From positions 10,757,395 to 10,821,394 of the forward strand of contig OY727100.1 of assembly GCA_963402885.1 (NCBI GenBank): 64,000 bases of DNA, in the 5' to 3' direction. Each line of letters opens with the position of its first letter. Position 1 is the first letter of the stretch. Position numbers and translations under genes: made by a program. Shown here piece by piece: positions 12,321 through 24,120 of the stretch. This stretch comes from Antedon bifida. Its lineage: Eukaryota; Echinodermata; Crinoidea; Comatulida; Antedonidae. The notes beneath the pieces were generated by a model that saw nothing but the letters and a program-made list of their open reading frames with translations, did no database searches and was not told the DNA's origin.

Positions 12321-12865
12321 AGTTTACATTCATTTTATCAGCAGTTACGTTGTTTTTATATACTAATTTGTTGATTTGGTATAATTATGACACTACAACT
12401 GATACAGATTGCTATTGCCACATGTAACCACTCCATAAACGGTGTTAAAATGATCCTCTACCATGAAAACATGGGTCTAGACACTTTTTTGTTAAGCTAT
12501 CTTTAGTATTTGTCACGTGTAGCAAAAAGTTGATTTTTGTATAATGGCGGCACTAATTTGCATACAATTACACACACTGATCCTTGACCATGAAAACAAG
12601 TTTTTTTTATCTTAGGCATTGGTCGAGATATGGCAAAATAAATTGATTGAAAGAAGACACGAAGAAAGACACACGAATATTAATACAGATTTATCAAGTA
12701 CAACCCTGACAGGACTAGTATCCCTGGTGAGTACACGATGAATGTGTAAAACAATACCGAATAGTCCCCTAGGTAGAAAGTAACATAAATAGTCTCTTTA
12801 CCCTACTACTAAATAAAGAATAAAAAACCTGTCTGTTTTTAGGCACACTACTTATGAACACGTTT
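12321..12865. other. Non-coding AT-rich spacer
   Basis: I see no gene. There is a weak internal similarity of two stretches around CCATGAAAAC (12460s and 12585) that may be an old duplication. Confidence 0.4.
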
Positions 12866-12958
12866 CACATGGTTGCTGCTCCTGGTATATTTTAATTTTT
12901 AAAGAATCAACTTGAGTTGATATTGTTTAAAACATATCTCTGTTTTGTATTTGAGATT
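12866..12958 (+). repeat. 92-bp direct repeat, left copy
   Basis: It runs from TCACATGGTTGCTGCTCCTG to CTGTTTTGTATTTGAGATT. It is nearly identical to 13548-13639 and contains the near-palindrome ATCAACTTGAGTTGAT. Confidence 0.9.
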
Positions 12959-13548
12959 AGCTAGGTGGGACGAGACCGAAAGAGGGCAGTACATCGCCCG
13001 AAAGACCAGAGCCATATATATATGGCTCTGCGAAAGACCAGCATCGCCACTCCTGCTGTGGACCAACACTGAACCAAGGATCAGTGTTGGGCAGCAGGTT
13101 CATGTGAAAAGTATTGGTCGCGTCACGGACAGAGGCTACTTTGACGCCACAGTCAGACGAATAGACGGAACGGAATTTGGCGCCCACATTACCATCGAGG
13201 GATTAAATCCCCAAGAGTAGGTCTAGCTGGACGGAGCCAGCTGGACTGCACCGGCCGTCTCTTTGCTCAGGATTTGATCAGGAGGGTCGTGGCAGGACGA
13301 GTGACCCAGACTGTCGGCTCTGATAGGATCACATGCAAACTGGACGGCCCGGACCTCGGCGGCCCCTCTGTCGACAAAAGATTCGGTTTTTGGAGCGACT
13401 GACTGACTGACGGGTGAAAGAATCAAAGGCAACCGATCCGTCATCACGTGACACCGCTCCTCGGAGATCCAGGCAACCGGGCAAACGACAACACCAGCCG
13501 GGGCGGCAGAGGAGATTACCACCGAGAGGGATCCAGCCAAGGACGATT
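12959..13548. other. G+C-rich island with two perfect hairpins, between direct repeats
   Basis: Base composition jumps to more than half G+C over about 590 bp, unlike everything around it. It contains a perfect 24-bp palindrome at 13007-13030 (CAGAGCCATATA and its complement) and a perfect 10-bp-arm hairpin at 13063-13090 (CCAACACTGA ... TCAGTGTTGG). A plus-strand frame at 12945-13220 (91 codons) is open over part of it. That frame starts inside the left repeat, its protein is not recognised and it lacks any visible domain, so I do not call it a gene. The island could be the body of a small non-autonomous element with the 92-bp repeats as its ends, or an insertion that duplicated its target. 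Confidence 0.5.
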
Positions 13549-13639
13549 CACATGGTTGCTGCTCCTGGTATATTTTAATTTTTAAAGAATCAACTTGAGT
13601 TGATATTGTTTAAAACATGTTTCTGTTTTGTATTTTAGA
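13548..13639 (+). repeat. 92-bp direct repeat, right copy
   Basis: This is the second copy of the 12866-12958 sequence, offset by 682 bp, with a few substitutions near its right end (TGTATTTTAGATT instead of TGTATTTGAGATT). Confidence 0.9.
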
Positions 13640-13659
13640 TTGAATACTTTCTCTTAGAA

Positions 13660-14100
13660 TTGTTTTTCTACTTAAACCTCCTGGAGAGAATTTATTTGTT
13701 TTATATGGTGCAGATTGTTAAAGCATTTTTAAGCACAGGCCATCAATCTGGACTTTGGATAGGACTAATGTCACAAAGAAATCCAACAAATCAAACGGAG
13801 CGCATGAGCGGTGTTGATTCGCACAGAAGAGGTCAAACAGAGTTAAAAGCAAAGACATTTGTAACAATATCAATGGAGATAGAAGTTGTACAGATGCATA
13901 TTGCCATCAGGAGCATTCACAATTTCAATGCTCCGAGTAAAAAACGGTCAAAACCAGACAAGGAACTGCTGTTTGCAAATACAAGAATCGAATATTCGAC
14001 CACTGTTATGGTAGATAAATTAGCTTCGTACCTAAACAATCATCCCGACAGACATTGTGTACTGGACGGTTTGCGGTTTAAAGACTCATCACCGGAATAA
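13660..14100 (+). pseudogene. 146-codon ORF, possible retroelement fragment
   Basis: The open frame runs from an ATG at 13660 to a TAA at 14098-14100, and the frame is also open upstream towards the right 92-bp repeat. The predicted protein is basic with no signal peptide or membrane segment. Near its C terminus it reads VDKLASYLNNHPD followed by VLDGLRF. That pattern (V-x-x-L-x-x-YL-x-x-HPD ... L-x-x-G) is familiar to me from polyproteins of DIRS-type and other reverse-transcriptase elements in marine invertebrates, just before the polymerase domain. If so, the frame is a decayed fragment, because the rest of the domain does not follow. It has no introns or neighbours that would suggest a host gene. 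The assignment is an inference from one short motif. Confidence 0.3.
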
Positions 14101-14775
14101 AAGTGGTGATAAACACAATTTGAACCTGTTAAACTCCTTATAAAAGAAGAGAAAGCGGATGTTGAACAAGCGTAAACGCGCTTTCCGGCAAAAACCGGAA
14201 GAAGCGTTTGACCAAGTAGAAGTAGTTAACCGAAGATTAGAATTACTGAACAATTCCTTTGAAGATGAAAAGGAATGGATGAAAACTTGCCAAGCCAAAT
14301 AGGTATCGGCGAAATAAAAAGAAAGCTGGGAAGCAATGTAAACTTAGTTATGATAAAGAATGCATCGCTACCTATAATATATATATATATAATATAATTT
14401 GTAAAACTGAAGAAATAAGGGTACGGCTATGTCAACGAAATCAATTCAAAGTACAGTATTTGTGATTTTAAATGTCTGGCATGGAATATCAACTGTTTAC
14501 AAGAAACATTATCGAAGCCCAGTCGTGACTACACTAGCCTAGATGAATGTGTTGTCATAGCAAATAATAATACTGGTTGTAAAATGTGGTATGATTACAC
14601 CTTCACAGCATTTTTGTAATGATGTTGAGATCACTGGGTGGTGATGGTGGATGTTTGTAGCATATTGTTATCTTTTGTTGACTAACTTTATATGCTTTTT
14701 GTCACTAGTTTCCATTTGGTTGTAATCATAGCAAAGTGTGGTCATTTTGTTGACAACTTTTTCACAATGCATAAA
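14101..14775. other. Non-coding stretch with a short AT microsatellite
   Basis: A perfect hairpin GCGCTTTCCGGCAAAAACCGG lies near 14178-14200 (arms CCGG and flanking bases). There is a (TA)n run at 14381-14391. Nothing else is recognised. Confidence 0.4.
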
Positions 14776-15138
14776 GTTAAAGATGTATTGTCCCTTTGAC
14801 TAATTCCAAAAAAACAAAAAATAACAGATTTCGAAAAAAGGTCAGTTTGAAGTATCATAATAGTTATTAACTACCGTGACGAGTTGTAAACAATCCTAAT
14901 TAGCATATGCATAATGCGTACTCGTGGTTTGAAATCTTTGTTTACTTTCACCCGCGACGATTTTCCAGACGAAATGTAATCAAACTAATTTACCTGTTAA
15001 TTACGTAAACTTGTTGCTTTTGGCTCGAATTTTCGACTTAAAGTGAATAACTTTAATATTACTTTGATATGGCCAATTTAAATTTAGAATATTTTGACCT
15101 TCATTTTTTTGTGTTTCAAGGGACAATACATCTTTAAC
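14776..15138. mobile_element. 363-bp MITE with inverted ends and TTAA borders
   Basis: The left end reads GTTAAAGATGTATTGTCCCT and the right end is its inverse (AGGGACAATACATCTTTAAC). If TTAA is the duplicated target, the element proper starts AGATGTATTGTCCC. The interior is A/T-rich without an ORF. One related end sits at about 52286-52305 (TTAAAGATATATTGTCCCC), so the family is dispersed. TTAA target sites are typical of the piggyBac superfamily, but that placement is an inference. Confidence 0.75.
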
Positions 15139-15880
15139 AATCACCAGTCATTACATTTTCTGTTGAGTTCCTTGTACAGTGAATATATGAATTCTTCAAA
15201 AAAATCATGTAAATTCATTCATTTGATAAATCAGTGTGTTATATAACCCATAATTACAATACATAGCAATATTTAGCGCACAATTAAAATTAATTACAAC
15301 AAAAACATATTACAGAGGTTTAATTATCTTACATATTGTAAAGTATGTATAAATAAAAATCCTATCTTGTTTTTGTAATAGGCACTAATATACATTAAAA
15401 ACCAATATCAGGTGTTTACAATCATTTAATGCTAATCTAAAATAAAGTTGTTTTTTTTAGTTTATGTTTACATTATACCCTCCTATATTCTTCAGTTTCG
15501 TTATCCACACAATTACCTATGACCTTTTAAAACAATATTTTGTTTGCAACTCTTTCACAGTACTATGAATGTATAATCAGGTTGAAGAAACTTCGGTATT
15601 CACTTATACCTGAACCTTTGTGAAAGTAGCCACAATGAATAGAGCTGAATCCTTGTATTTGATTGCATCAAACTGACTGGAATGAACTAACAGGCACACC
15701 GACCCACTTAGTTTTATATATGTATAGTCTATATTGGCTTGTAGTCTGCATCCTACATTGAATCAAAATTAACTTTCCTTTGGATTAATAACTGGATTAA
15801 CCTCATCTGGGTTACAATAGTTAATGATAGTAGGACCAACCTTAGGTAGATTAACAATATGTGGATCAACCTCAGCTGGA
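15139..15880. other. AT-rich intergenic DNA
   Basis: I see no gene or repeat structure. It lies downstream of the minus-strand NELF-C/D gene and may include its 3' UTR. Confidence 0.4.
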
Positions 15881-17010
15881 TTCAGATGGGAGATCACCTA
15901 CGACAGCAAGGTTAATGACAGTTGGCTGGGATAGATCAACCTAAGCTGGATTAATGATAGTTTGATCAACCTAAGCTTGATTAATGATATTTTGATCAAC
16001 CTAAGCTTGATTAATGATAGTTGGATCAACCTAAGCTTGATTAACGATAGTTTGATCAACAACCTAAGCTTGATTAATGATATTTTGATCAACAACCTAA
16101 GCTGGATAAATGATAGTTGTACCAGACACTTAAGTTGGATTAATGATAGTTGGATCAACAACCTCAAATAGATTAATGATAGTTGGACCAGCCACCTAAG
16201 CTGGATTAATGATAGTTGGATCAACAACCTAAGCTTGATTAATGTAGTTGGACCACCCACCTAAGCTGGATTAATGATAGTTGGATCAACAACCTAAGCT
16301 TGATTAATGTAGTTGGACCAGCCACCTAAGCTGGATTAATGTAGTTGGACCAGCCACCTAAGCTGGATTAATGATAGCTGGATCAACAACCTAAGCTTGA
16401 TTAATGTAGTTGGACCAGCCACCTAAGCTGGATTAATGATAGCTGGATCAACAACCTATGCTTGATTAATGTAGTTGGACCAGCCACCTAAGCTGGATTA
16501 ATGATAGTTGGATCAACAACCTAAGTTTGATTAATGTAGTTGGACCAGCCACCTCAACTGGATTAATGTAGTTGGACCAGCCACCTAAGCTGGATTAATG
16601 ATAGTTTGGACCAGCCAGCTAAGCTGAATTAATGTAGTTGGATCAATAATCTAAGGTGGATTAATGATAGTTGGATCAACCACCTCAACTGGATTAATGA
16701 TAGTTGGATCAACCACCTCAAATGGATTAATGATAGTTGGATCAACAACCTCAACTAGATTAATGACAGTTTAGTCACCGCTGTGGATTAATGGTAGCTA
16801 GACCAATCACCTCAGCTGGATTAATGGTAGCTAGACCAATCACCTCAGATGGATTAATGGTAGCTAGACCAATCATAGTGGCAGTTAGATCGACCACCTC
16901 AGCTGGATTAATGGTAGCTACATCGACCACCTCAGCTGGATTAATGATGCTTATATTAAGCTCAGCTAAGTCAACATAGTTTGATCAACCATCTCAGCTG
17001 AATAAATGAT
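15881..17010. repeat. Minisatellite of 30- and 33-bp units
   Basis: About 35 tandem units built on GGATTAATGATAGTTGGATC followed by AACAACCTAAGCT. Variants lack TGA (30-bp form) or read GACCAGCCACC. Units become more diverged after about 16740. Because the units are multiples of three, long frames open on both strands (for example 15898-16260 minus). These are by-products of the repeat, not genes. Confidence 0.95.
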
Positions 17011-17356
17011 AGTTGGACTAACCTTAGCGAGATATAAAATATCATTTCCTATAACTGGACATAGTTGTTCTCACGTTGTTGCTGCATTTGAATAATTAGT
17101 TTTACAATATACTAAAAGAGAAAAAATGGTAATATACTAAAATTCTGTTTCATTAACATGGTAGAATATATCAAACTTGCATAAAAAATAAGAACATGTA
17201 ACCAGCATAAAGTAAGGCCCTTCTCTCAGTGGCAAGTTCTGGCAATATACTCCTAAGCATGCCTGTATGTAAGCTAGTTGCTATGAAATATGTCGCCTAT
17301 AGATTTGATATTTACTTCTTAAAATTGTTTACACATACATACATTTGAATATTTAG

Positions 17357-20300
17357 CTACCTACCTATAAAATCAGAGACAGGATCTTTCCCATCTTCAC
17401 TCCGTAATGTTCCAGTAATGTCGTTGTTTTCTATGATTGGTAGAAAGATTTGGACAAACTCTGAGGTGTAAGGGGGAGCTATCATATCCAGAACCTAACA
17501 AAGATAATTTGAACTTCTATATTACTCCTCCATAAGTCATTAACAATCAGTAGAATATTCAGTCCAATATTAATTTCTGACTTTCAGTAATTTAAGCATT
17601 CATACCTCAGTAACAAAATGCCGAATAAGAGACATATCTAAGTTCTGTTTATCAACACATTTCTTGATATGGTTAACAACCGGCACTACACAGCCCTTGC
17701 TTAGCAAATGCACCATCCTGTCCAATACTGTCTTTTTCAGTTCCATCTGTTAATATAACAATAAAATATAAGATAAGTATCTCTTTTATGTTGTAATATA
17801 CATAGAGAATATATGGATTTTGGCCAACTGGGGAAAACAATAGATTTGTTGGATAGGGGTTCCATAAAGAAATGTGCGAATCTGAAACAATAGTTAGGCT
17901 TGCTTTAACATACAACTACTCGTAGTTGGCATTACCAAAAATGGCAAATTCAATGTCAGCGATCTCCTAAAGTAAACATAATACATGTATCTATCTATTT
18001 AAAAAAAGCTGGCTAAAAAATTTTTGCTAGAATTAATTGGCAACCAACAATATAATATATGAAGGTCGTAGGTTATTTCAAATCAACAGCTCCATATTAC
18101 CTGCACAAGGACATCAAGCTGAGGATAAGGATCTTCAAGCAGACGTATGAGTAATTTCAATGCAGCATCGTGAATTAAATTATGCAAATTAATAATTTCG
18201 TCCAGTAGAATCAAGTGTAAAGGAGTGTGGTCAGTCATGCGTTCAAAGTAGCTTGGATCTGAAACTGTCTTGTCTACCCAGTAGAGAATACCCATAGAAA
18301 CTACAGGATACCTACAAATAGAAAATGTAAAATATTATTACCAAGCACATAAAAACAAAAGATGTCTTTCTGAGACGACTAGAAGTAAGCCCTACACTTT
18401 AGAAAGATGCAAATAGTTCGCTAAAGTACACACAAGCCAGATGTTTACACCAGCCCTCCGGTTTTAAGTCTTTATTTGAGAAGACTACCACCAGAAATAT
18501 GAAGTGCTAAATTAATGGCTATTGTTTGTGGTGACTGTGTACACATTAAATACTCTAATATTATAAGAATATGTTCTGCAAGATATTGCACAATGGCAAG
18601 AAATCTCACTGCATTTGAGGGGGCAAGGGTTGTGGCTGGTACTAGATGCCAACTTACTACATATAAAGGTAGATGGAAAGTTCTGCTCTAACCTCTATAA
18701 GCTCTTAAAGCAGATTATTTTGTTTTGTTAGGAGCAGGAACTCGTTCTAAAGAAGGTTTATGGTTTGTTTGGAGCTAGTTGCTAACCTACCTAATACACT
18801 GGTATATAGCAGTAAGTTCCGCTATAAGCTCTGAAGCAGGTTTATCACTACTGCATATAGTGTGTATTTTTTCTATTGCCTGTGATGTTTGTTTTAACTC
18901 ATCCTTGCTTATGTTGACACGGTCTCCCTGTAAATCAGAAAAAGATGGTTAGGTTAAGTTTGTCCATACTTACATTGAAAAAACAAGATTAGTATTAATA
19001 TTAGATATCAGAAACATGGTGTGCGGTTTAATGAATGTTTCACTAAATATTGTGGCTTGAATCCAAATAATTAATAAGGGTATTTGACGTCAAAAATAAG
19101 AATTGTATACAATATTGATCTATGTGTGCAAAACTTGATTTAAAAAAATTTATATTCAAATGCCAAAAATATCAAAATAGGTTATTTCTAAATTAGATTT
19201 TTTAGGGTAGTCAAAACGTTGGTCAATGGGGAGAAAAAAGATTCAAGTCCTGTCTACACTATCAAACTAGTTTGACAAAAAAAATGTGATGTGCCCAAAT
19301 ATGGTAGTGATATGATGTCATCGTTTCCATATATGGGCACATCACATACATAAAGTTTGATAGTGTAGACAAAGCTTTAAACTTACCGTCTTCCACGTCT
19401 CATGCACACATGCCGAGTGAGCAAGTAGGTAGATGTAATTACCACGATGTTCAGGTTTGATGTTAGCTTTTGGTCTGAATAGCGTGTGCATGAATAGCTC
19501 CAGCAATTGTGGCATTCGTAGAAGGTCAACTGGTGGTGGGTCTTCCTTAGTGTACATTTCATATAGCTAGAATACAAACAAAACATAATACCAATTGTTC
19601 TATCATTAATTGTTAATACATATAAATGTCAAAGTATTTGACTGAAAACCTGTGGATTACTTTGACAAATCATAACTTTCAGAAATTTGTCTACAATAAT
19701 ATTATAGCAAAGGATCCACTTGTTTTTATTTACTCACCACATGAACATCTGCAGGGTTGAGGGCGTTTCTAGCCAACATTGAAGCAAGTGCCTGGCAAGC
19801 TCTTGGATATTTGGCAGCACTACTTAAAGCAACTCCAATTTGCACTACTCCGTTACCACGACTGTAAAACACAATATTTTATTATTTGATGAACTTAGGA
19901 GCAGATTCAGAAGAATTTTGCAATTTAAGTCTAGAAATTGTTCTCGAATTGTGTTACAAGGAACACGTTTTGAAGAAACGAACAAGGGACAATAAATGTA
20001 ACTTTATGGCCAACCATGACTCAGGGACACCACATATTAAGGGTACACTTTGTGGGGTTGCCAAATGTGCCTCCTTATAGTGTTCTATTGCAATTTGATG
20101 CCATTAAAAAAAATTGTCCAATATTGAAAAAAGGTGTTCATGTCAATTTTCTATGCTTCCCGCAACAAAGAGAAATGAATCCAATTTTAAATAAACTTTT
20201 CACAGATCTTTTCAATAAAATATGAGTTTTAAAATTCTAAGTAAATTATTATCTGTTACAAACCTTTTCATGGCACTCTTTTGCACTTCTTGACAAACTC

Positions 20301-23300
20301 TCCTAATAACTGACCCATCCCTCTCCGATGACAGCAAGTGCATCATGGCTTGAGCGTACAGGTATGTGTGTTCTCCATGGCACACCATTTTCTAGAGGAA
20401 ATAAACAGGAGTATCAATGAATACATATTTAGATTGAACATTAGTTGTTTGGGCAACAAATCTGAATAGAAATAAAAAAACAAATTTAATGGAATTGAAG
20501 GTCGGTCGCATGTATGCCTTTTCCCAAGTTGGGTTCAATTTTGATTGAATTGAAATTTTCACACACAAATTTATAGGGGCTTCTTATGTATACATATTAT
20601 GCACTCACCTAATCCACTAAATATCCTATCCTGTTACAGTAAAAATGTTTTCCATGAATGCTAAATGTTTTTCATAATATGTATTACTAGTGTTATTTTT
20701 ATTAGGACAATTTTATGAATATACTACTGGTTCCCATCCTGGAGAGTTAAGCACTCACTGTCGACACTTACACTAAATTCTGGAAGATGAATATGAAGAG
20801 CCTCTTCACCACCTTCGAGGAGTTTACCAATGGAGGTCTGAAGCACTTTTGAGAACACCTCTATCTGATGGCAGGCTGTAGAAACATTGCCGATTTCTCC
20901 TTGATATCCAAGATCAGTAATAAGCTATAAGAGTACAATATAAAGAAAAATAGCTGATAAAATTGGTGAATATTTAATCCATGATTGTATTACATTATAA
21001 ATTATTCATTTTATAAAAAGGTATTTTTACGCATCCAACAATTATATGATGGATAAACCATAGTCTCAATTGAGGCTTAGGGAGTAGAAACATTATTTAT
21101 GAGTTTGATTTTTCATTGATTTTGATTGAATGCTAGACCTTGTTTTGGGAGGGAAAGCACATATCAATAAAGCTAAAGCTCCACTATAAAGTGTCTTTCA
21201 CACCTGTTCCGGCAAATCAAACGTCAATGTTTCATTTTCACAACGCTATACATGGCTATGCACCAAATTGATGCGTGTAGACAGGTGAAAACGAAAAACA
21301 TTGACGTCGCAACAGGTGTGAAAGACCCTTGTTTGATGCAATATGTGTCTTTGCTCAACGCATTTATTTATTTAGTGTGTGGAGGAGATAAAGTGAGAGT
21401 TAGGATCAGGATTTTGATAGGAAGCTGTGGAGTTGTATTAATAAGTAACAAAAAAAGTGTGAGGAAAATACAAATGAGGATAATAACAAAACAAACAATA
21501 AATACTTGTAGCACTGGCTTGTTAATAACATTTACAGTAGACAGAAAAAATAAATACCTTGATTGTGAAGTTTAACATAAGGCAATCAGGATGCTCTCCA
21601 GCAAGTTTGTAGAAGAGCTGACGCCATGTACGATGCTGAATCATGCCTTCCAGCCAAGACGGCGTCTGTCAACAAAAAATGTGAATAATATTTACAAAAT
21701 ACATAAAAAAATAGAGTGCGCGAAGTTTGGTTCCCCTAGAACACAGAAACATATTGACGCAAATTAGTAATCACAAGTAGGAACTGACGACGCAACAGTG
21801 CTGCAAACATTGCCGGTTTGTTACGCTACGATGTATTGTTATTATAATTACATCAACGCGTCGATCGTAGGGTGGTTCGTAGGGTTAATAAATACCATTG
21901 TCATCGCAATTAGAAAAAGCATGGACAATGCAAATTAACAATGTACTGTTCACTAATTAAAATCGGAGCTGCCTTAAAATCCTACCTAGGCTAGGAGATG
22001 ACACATACATATATATATACACAGCCTTATTTAGCCGGACGAGACATCGTGGGCCGAATCGACATCGAGTCTAGTTTCGGCGGCCTAAGCTTACGCTATT
22101 AATTATTTAATTCTACCTTGGCTTAACGAATTATAAATACATCGACATAGTTGACACAATCACTAAAGTTCATTGCTTGATATTTCTGATATAATTTTGA
22201 AAGATTCTTCATTTTAAACAATATTTGCATTAATTAAAAAATGTTACAACATTTTTTATTGTTAACTTACACCTCCTTCATCACTGAAAATCTTATCAGC
22301 TTTCTTTGGGTCGAAATGTTTTATTATGAGGCTCTTGAGGTGATCTTCAACCATCTGCTGTACTTCAGTGGGATTGACACCTGTTGATATAAGCCACTCA
22401 GCAAACAGGTTGACTGTCTGTGCCACAGCTGTGTAATGCTCAGATAGGAGGAGTACAACCTGTTCAGGTGTCCCACCAGCTTGGAAATATCTATAAAAAA
22501 AAAATGACATTTATGTATTGCTCTACAAAAATACAGCGCATTACCACAATTATTATAAAAAATATTGGAGTACATTTTTCTTGAGCCAATTAGTACATTA
22601 GTTAGGTTTCGTTTTGTGCAGGAAATTCATTCTTGTGGTATCAGATCGACTTTACATCCTTGTTTAGGGAGCGGTCCACCACCATTTAAAAGACACAGGA
22701 TGCTAACTGTAAAGCCTACAATTTTTACGATAACAAAATTAATCCAGTCAATGCTATTAAGGTATTTTAGTATCATTTCATGGAAAAGTGCATACAAGAA
22801 TTACAATAAATTTTAATTGTGTATTCTTTACACCTTTGGCCTACAATCACCAAGTATGTTTGATGGTTCTGTTCGAAAAGGATGGTGTTGAACAAATTAA
22901 AGAATACTAAAATCAAATCGTGAAAATAAAAGTTCGCGAAATAATTGGATTTAGTAAAATTGCAAACATTTAGGGCTTTACAGTATATCATGCTTAATAA
23001 ATCTCATTAAGAAGCTTAGTGAGTGGAGTAGAAAGAATTTTCAATTTATATTACTGGTCAGGATTCTTTGAACCCTGGATTTGGGATCGAAGGCAAGCGT
23101 GTTAAGCACCAATCTACAGCTCTGCATACCTTCGAAGATTTTCAAATACACCAGGTTCCATTATGTAATCAGTGGCTGCAAAAACAGATAGACAGTCACT
23201 GCGAATAGTCTCGTCATCTTTCTCAACTTTTTGTTCGAATAACTCCTCTTCTGCCTCTTCCTCCTCCCTTTCATCATCAAATCCGTACATCCCTTTGTCT

Positions 23301-24120
23301 GTTCCTGTGTCACCATTGTCGTAAGGATTGTGACCATCATATGGATCATCATCATAGTTTGCACCATCGCCGTATGGATCATCACCGTACTGTCCATCTC
23401 CATATGGCTTGTATGCATCATCCTGTGTAAAGTGTATTATTAATTAAATAATTTATTTGTTTGCTATTTGGTTATTAATCAAATTCATGCATGAATACAA
23501 TTAATGAGATAGATCATATAGGCTAGGAGGCCTAGGCTAAAGGTCATCATGCATATATTTATTTATAATAATAAATAATAAAATTACAAACTTGGAAACG
23601 TATGGGGCCTAGCATTAATGTACTAAATACAAATCATTAGCTGTATGGTGGGTGTAAGTCAATCATTGCAAGCAGCAGCCGCGCCCACACTCACCACACT
23701 CTCCATATGGATGCATACAGGGTCCAGGAGGGTGATCATAAATTATTATCACCCTGGGTGGGCCTACTAATACTATTATTATAATTATGACAAATTAATG
23801 ATATTCTAAAAAACAAGTCACCGTCACAAAAAGTTGTATAGGCTACATCTTGACTTATTATATAAATCACTGTTACAGGGAAAACCACGGATTACTCATT
23901 CTTGTTCTATATATTCTTTGGTGTAACCTAGGCACGGTCAATGCAAGAAGCAGCCGCGCCCATCCACCACACAGTCCATATGGATGCATGCAGGGTGATC
24001 AATGAATGATATTCTAGAAAACAAGTCACCGACACCGGCCTAGGAAATGTTACTTATTATTTCTAGTTTATATAACAAATAAGTACATACCGCATCATAA
24101 GGTTCAAACTGGTCTTCCAT
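17357..24120 (-). CDS. NELFCD: Negative elongation factor complex member C/D (TH1 homologue)
   Basis: NELF-C/D is a nuclear subunit of the NELF complex, which with DSIF holds RNA polymerase II in promoter-proximal pause. I joined 12 exons by hand on the minus strand: 24091-24120, 23130-23422, 22271-22490, 21558-21665, 20772-20924, 20264-20391, 19738-19861, 19387-19566, 18791-18927, 18101-18311, 17606-17746 and 17365-17494. All have GT/AG borders and a continuous reading phase. The start [10 protein letters not shown] is the only ATG that joins in frame. An acidic N terminus is followed by family blocks: [19 protein letters not shown], [15 protein letters not shown] [87 protein letters not shown] and [15 protein letters not shown]. 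The total is about 620 residues, close to the family's roughly 580-600. The C terminus is uncertain. Reading through the last GT gives DFIGR and a stop at 17357. Splicing it to an AG at 17082 gives DFIATT and a stop at 17071. Vertebrate proteins continue for about 12 residues. Confidence 0.93.
19245..19377. mobile_element. 133-bp MITE of the GTCTACACTATCAAACT family
   Basis: The inverted ends read TGTCTACACTATCAAACT on the left and AGTTTGATAGTGTAGACA on the right. Internal short inverted blocks (GATGTGCCCAAATATGG and CCATATATGGGCACATC) make almost the whole element a hairpin. It sits in a NELF-C/D intron with its right end only 9 bp from the splice donor at 19386. Related copies are at 36573-36721 and 58177-58325. 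Confidence 0.85.
21189..21330. mobile_element. 142-bp inverted-repeat MITE in a NELF-C/D intron
   Basis: The ends are inverted copies: GTCTTTCACACCTGTT and, inside, ACGTCAATGTTT on the left, matched by AAACATTGACGT and AACAGGTGTGAAAGAC on the right. There is no ORF of its own. Confidence 0.8.
21670..22260. other. Intron of NELF-C/D without further features
   Basis: This is AT-rich intronic DNA with one G+C-richer patch near 22020-22085 (CCGGACGAGACATCGTGGGC). I recognise no repeat. Confidence 0.4.
23650..24035. repeat. Duplicated segment in NELF-C/D intron 1
   Basis: Two related copies start near 23658 and 23938. Both have AGCAGCCGCGCCCA, CCATATGGATGCAT and GATATTCTAxAAAACAAGTC. The first copy has about 70 extra bp in the middle (ATTATCACCCTGGGTGGGCC and neighbours). 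Confidence 0.8.

Noticed and set aside
12945..13220. 91-codon frame in the G+C-rich island
   Set aside because: It starts inside a 92-bp direct repeat, has no recognisable domain, and stop-poor frames are expected in G+C-rich DNA. Kept only as a note in the island entry.
15898..16260. 120-codon minus-strand and 69-codon plus-strand frames rich in L, I, N and S
   Set aside because: They are products of a 30/33-bp minisatellite whose unit length is a multiple of three, and they have no start context, domain or splice support.
17071..17081. Possible tiny last coding exon of NELF-C/D (ending ATT-stop)
   Set aside because: Not used in the main call because an 8-base coding exon cannot be supported without transcripts. 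Given as the alternative.
23161..23421. Minus-strand methionine- and threonine-rich 86-codon frame
   Set aside because: It is the wrong frame of NELF-C/D exon 2. The correct frame gives the acidic Y/G/D sequence and joins the neighbouring exons.
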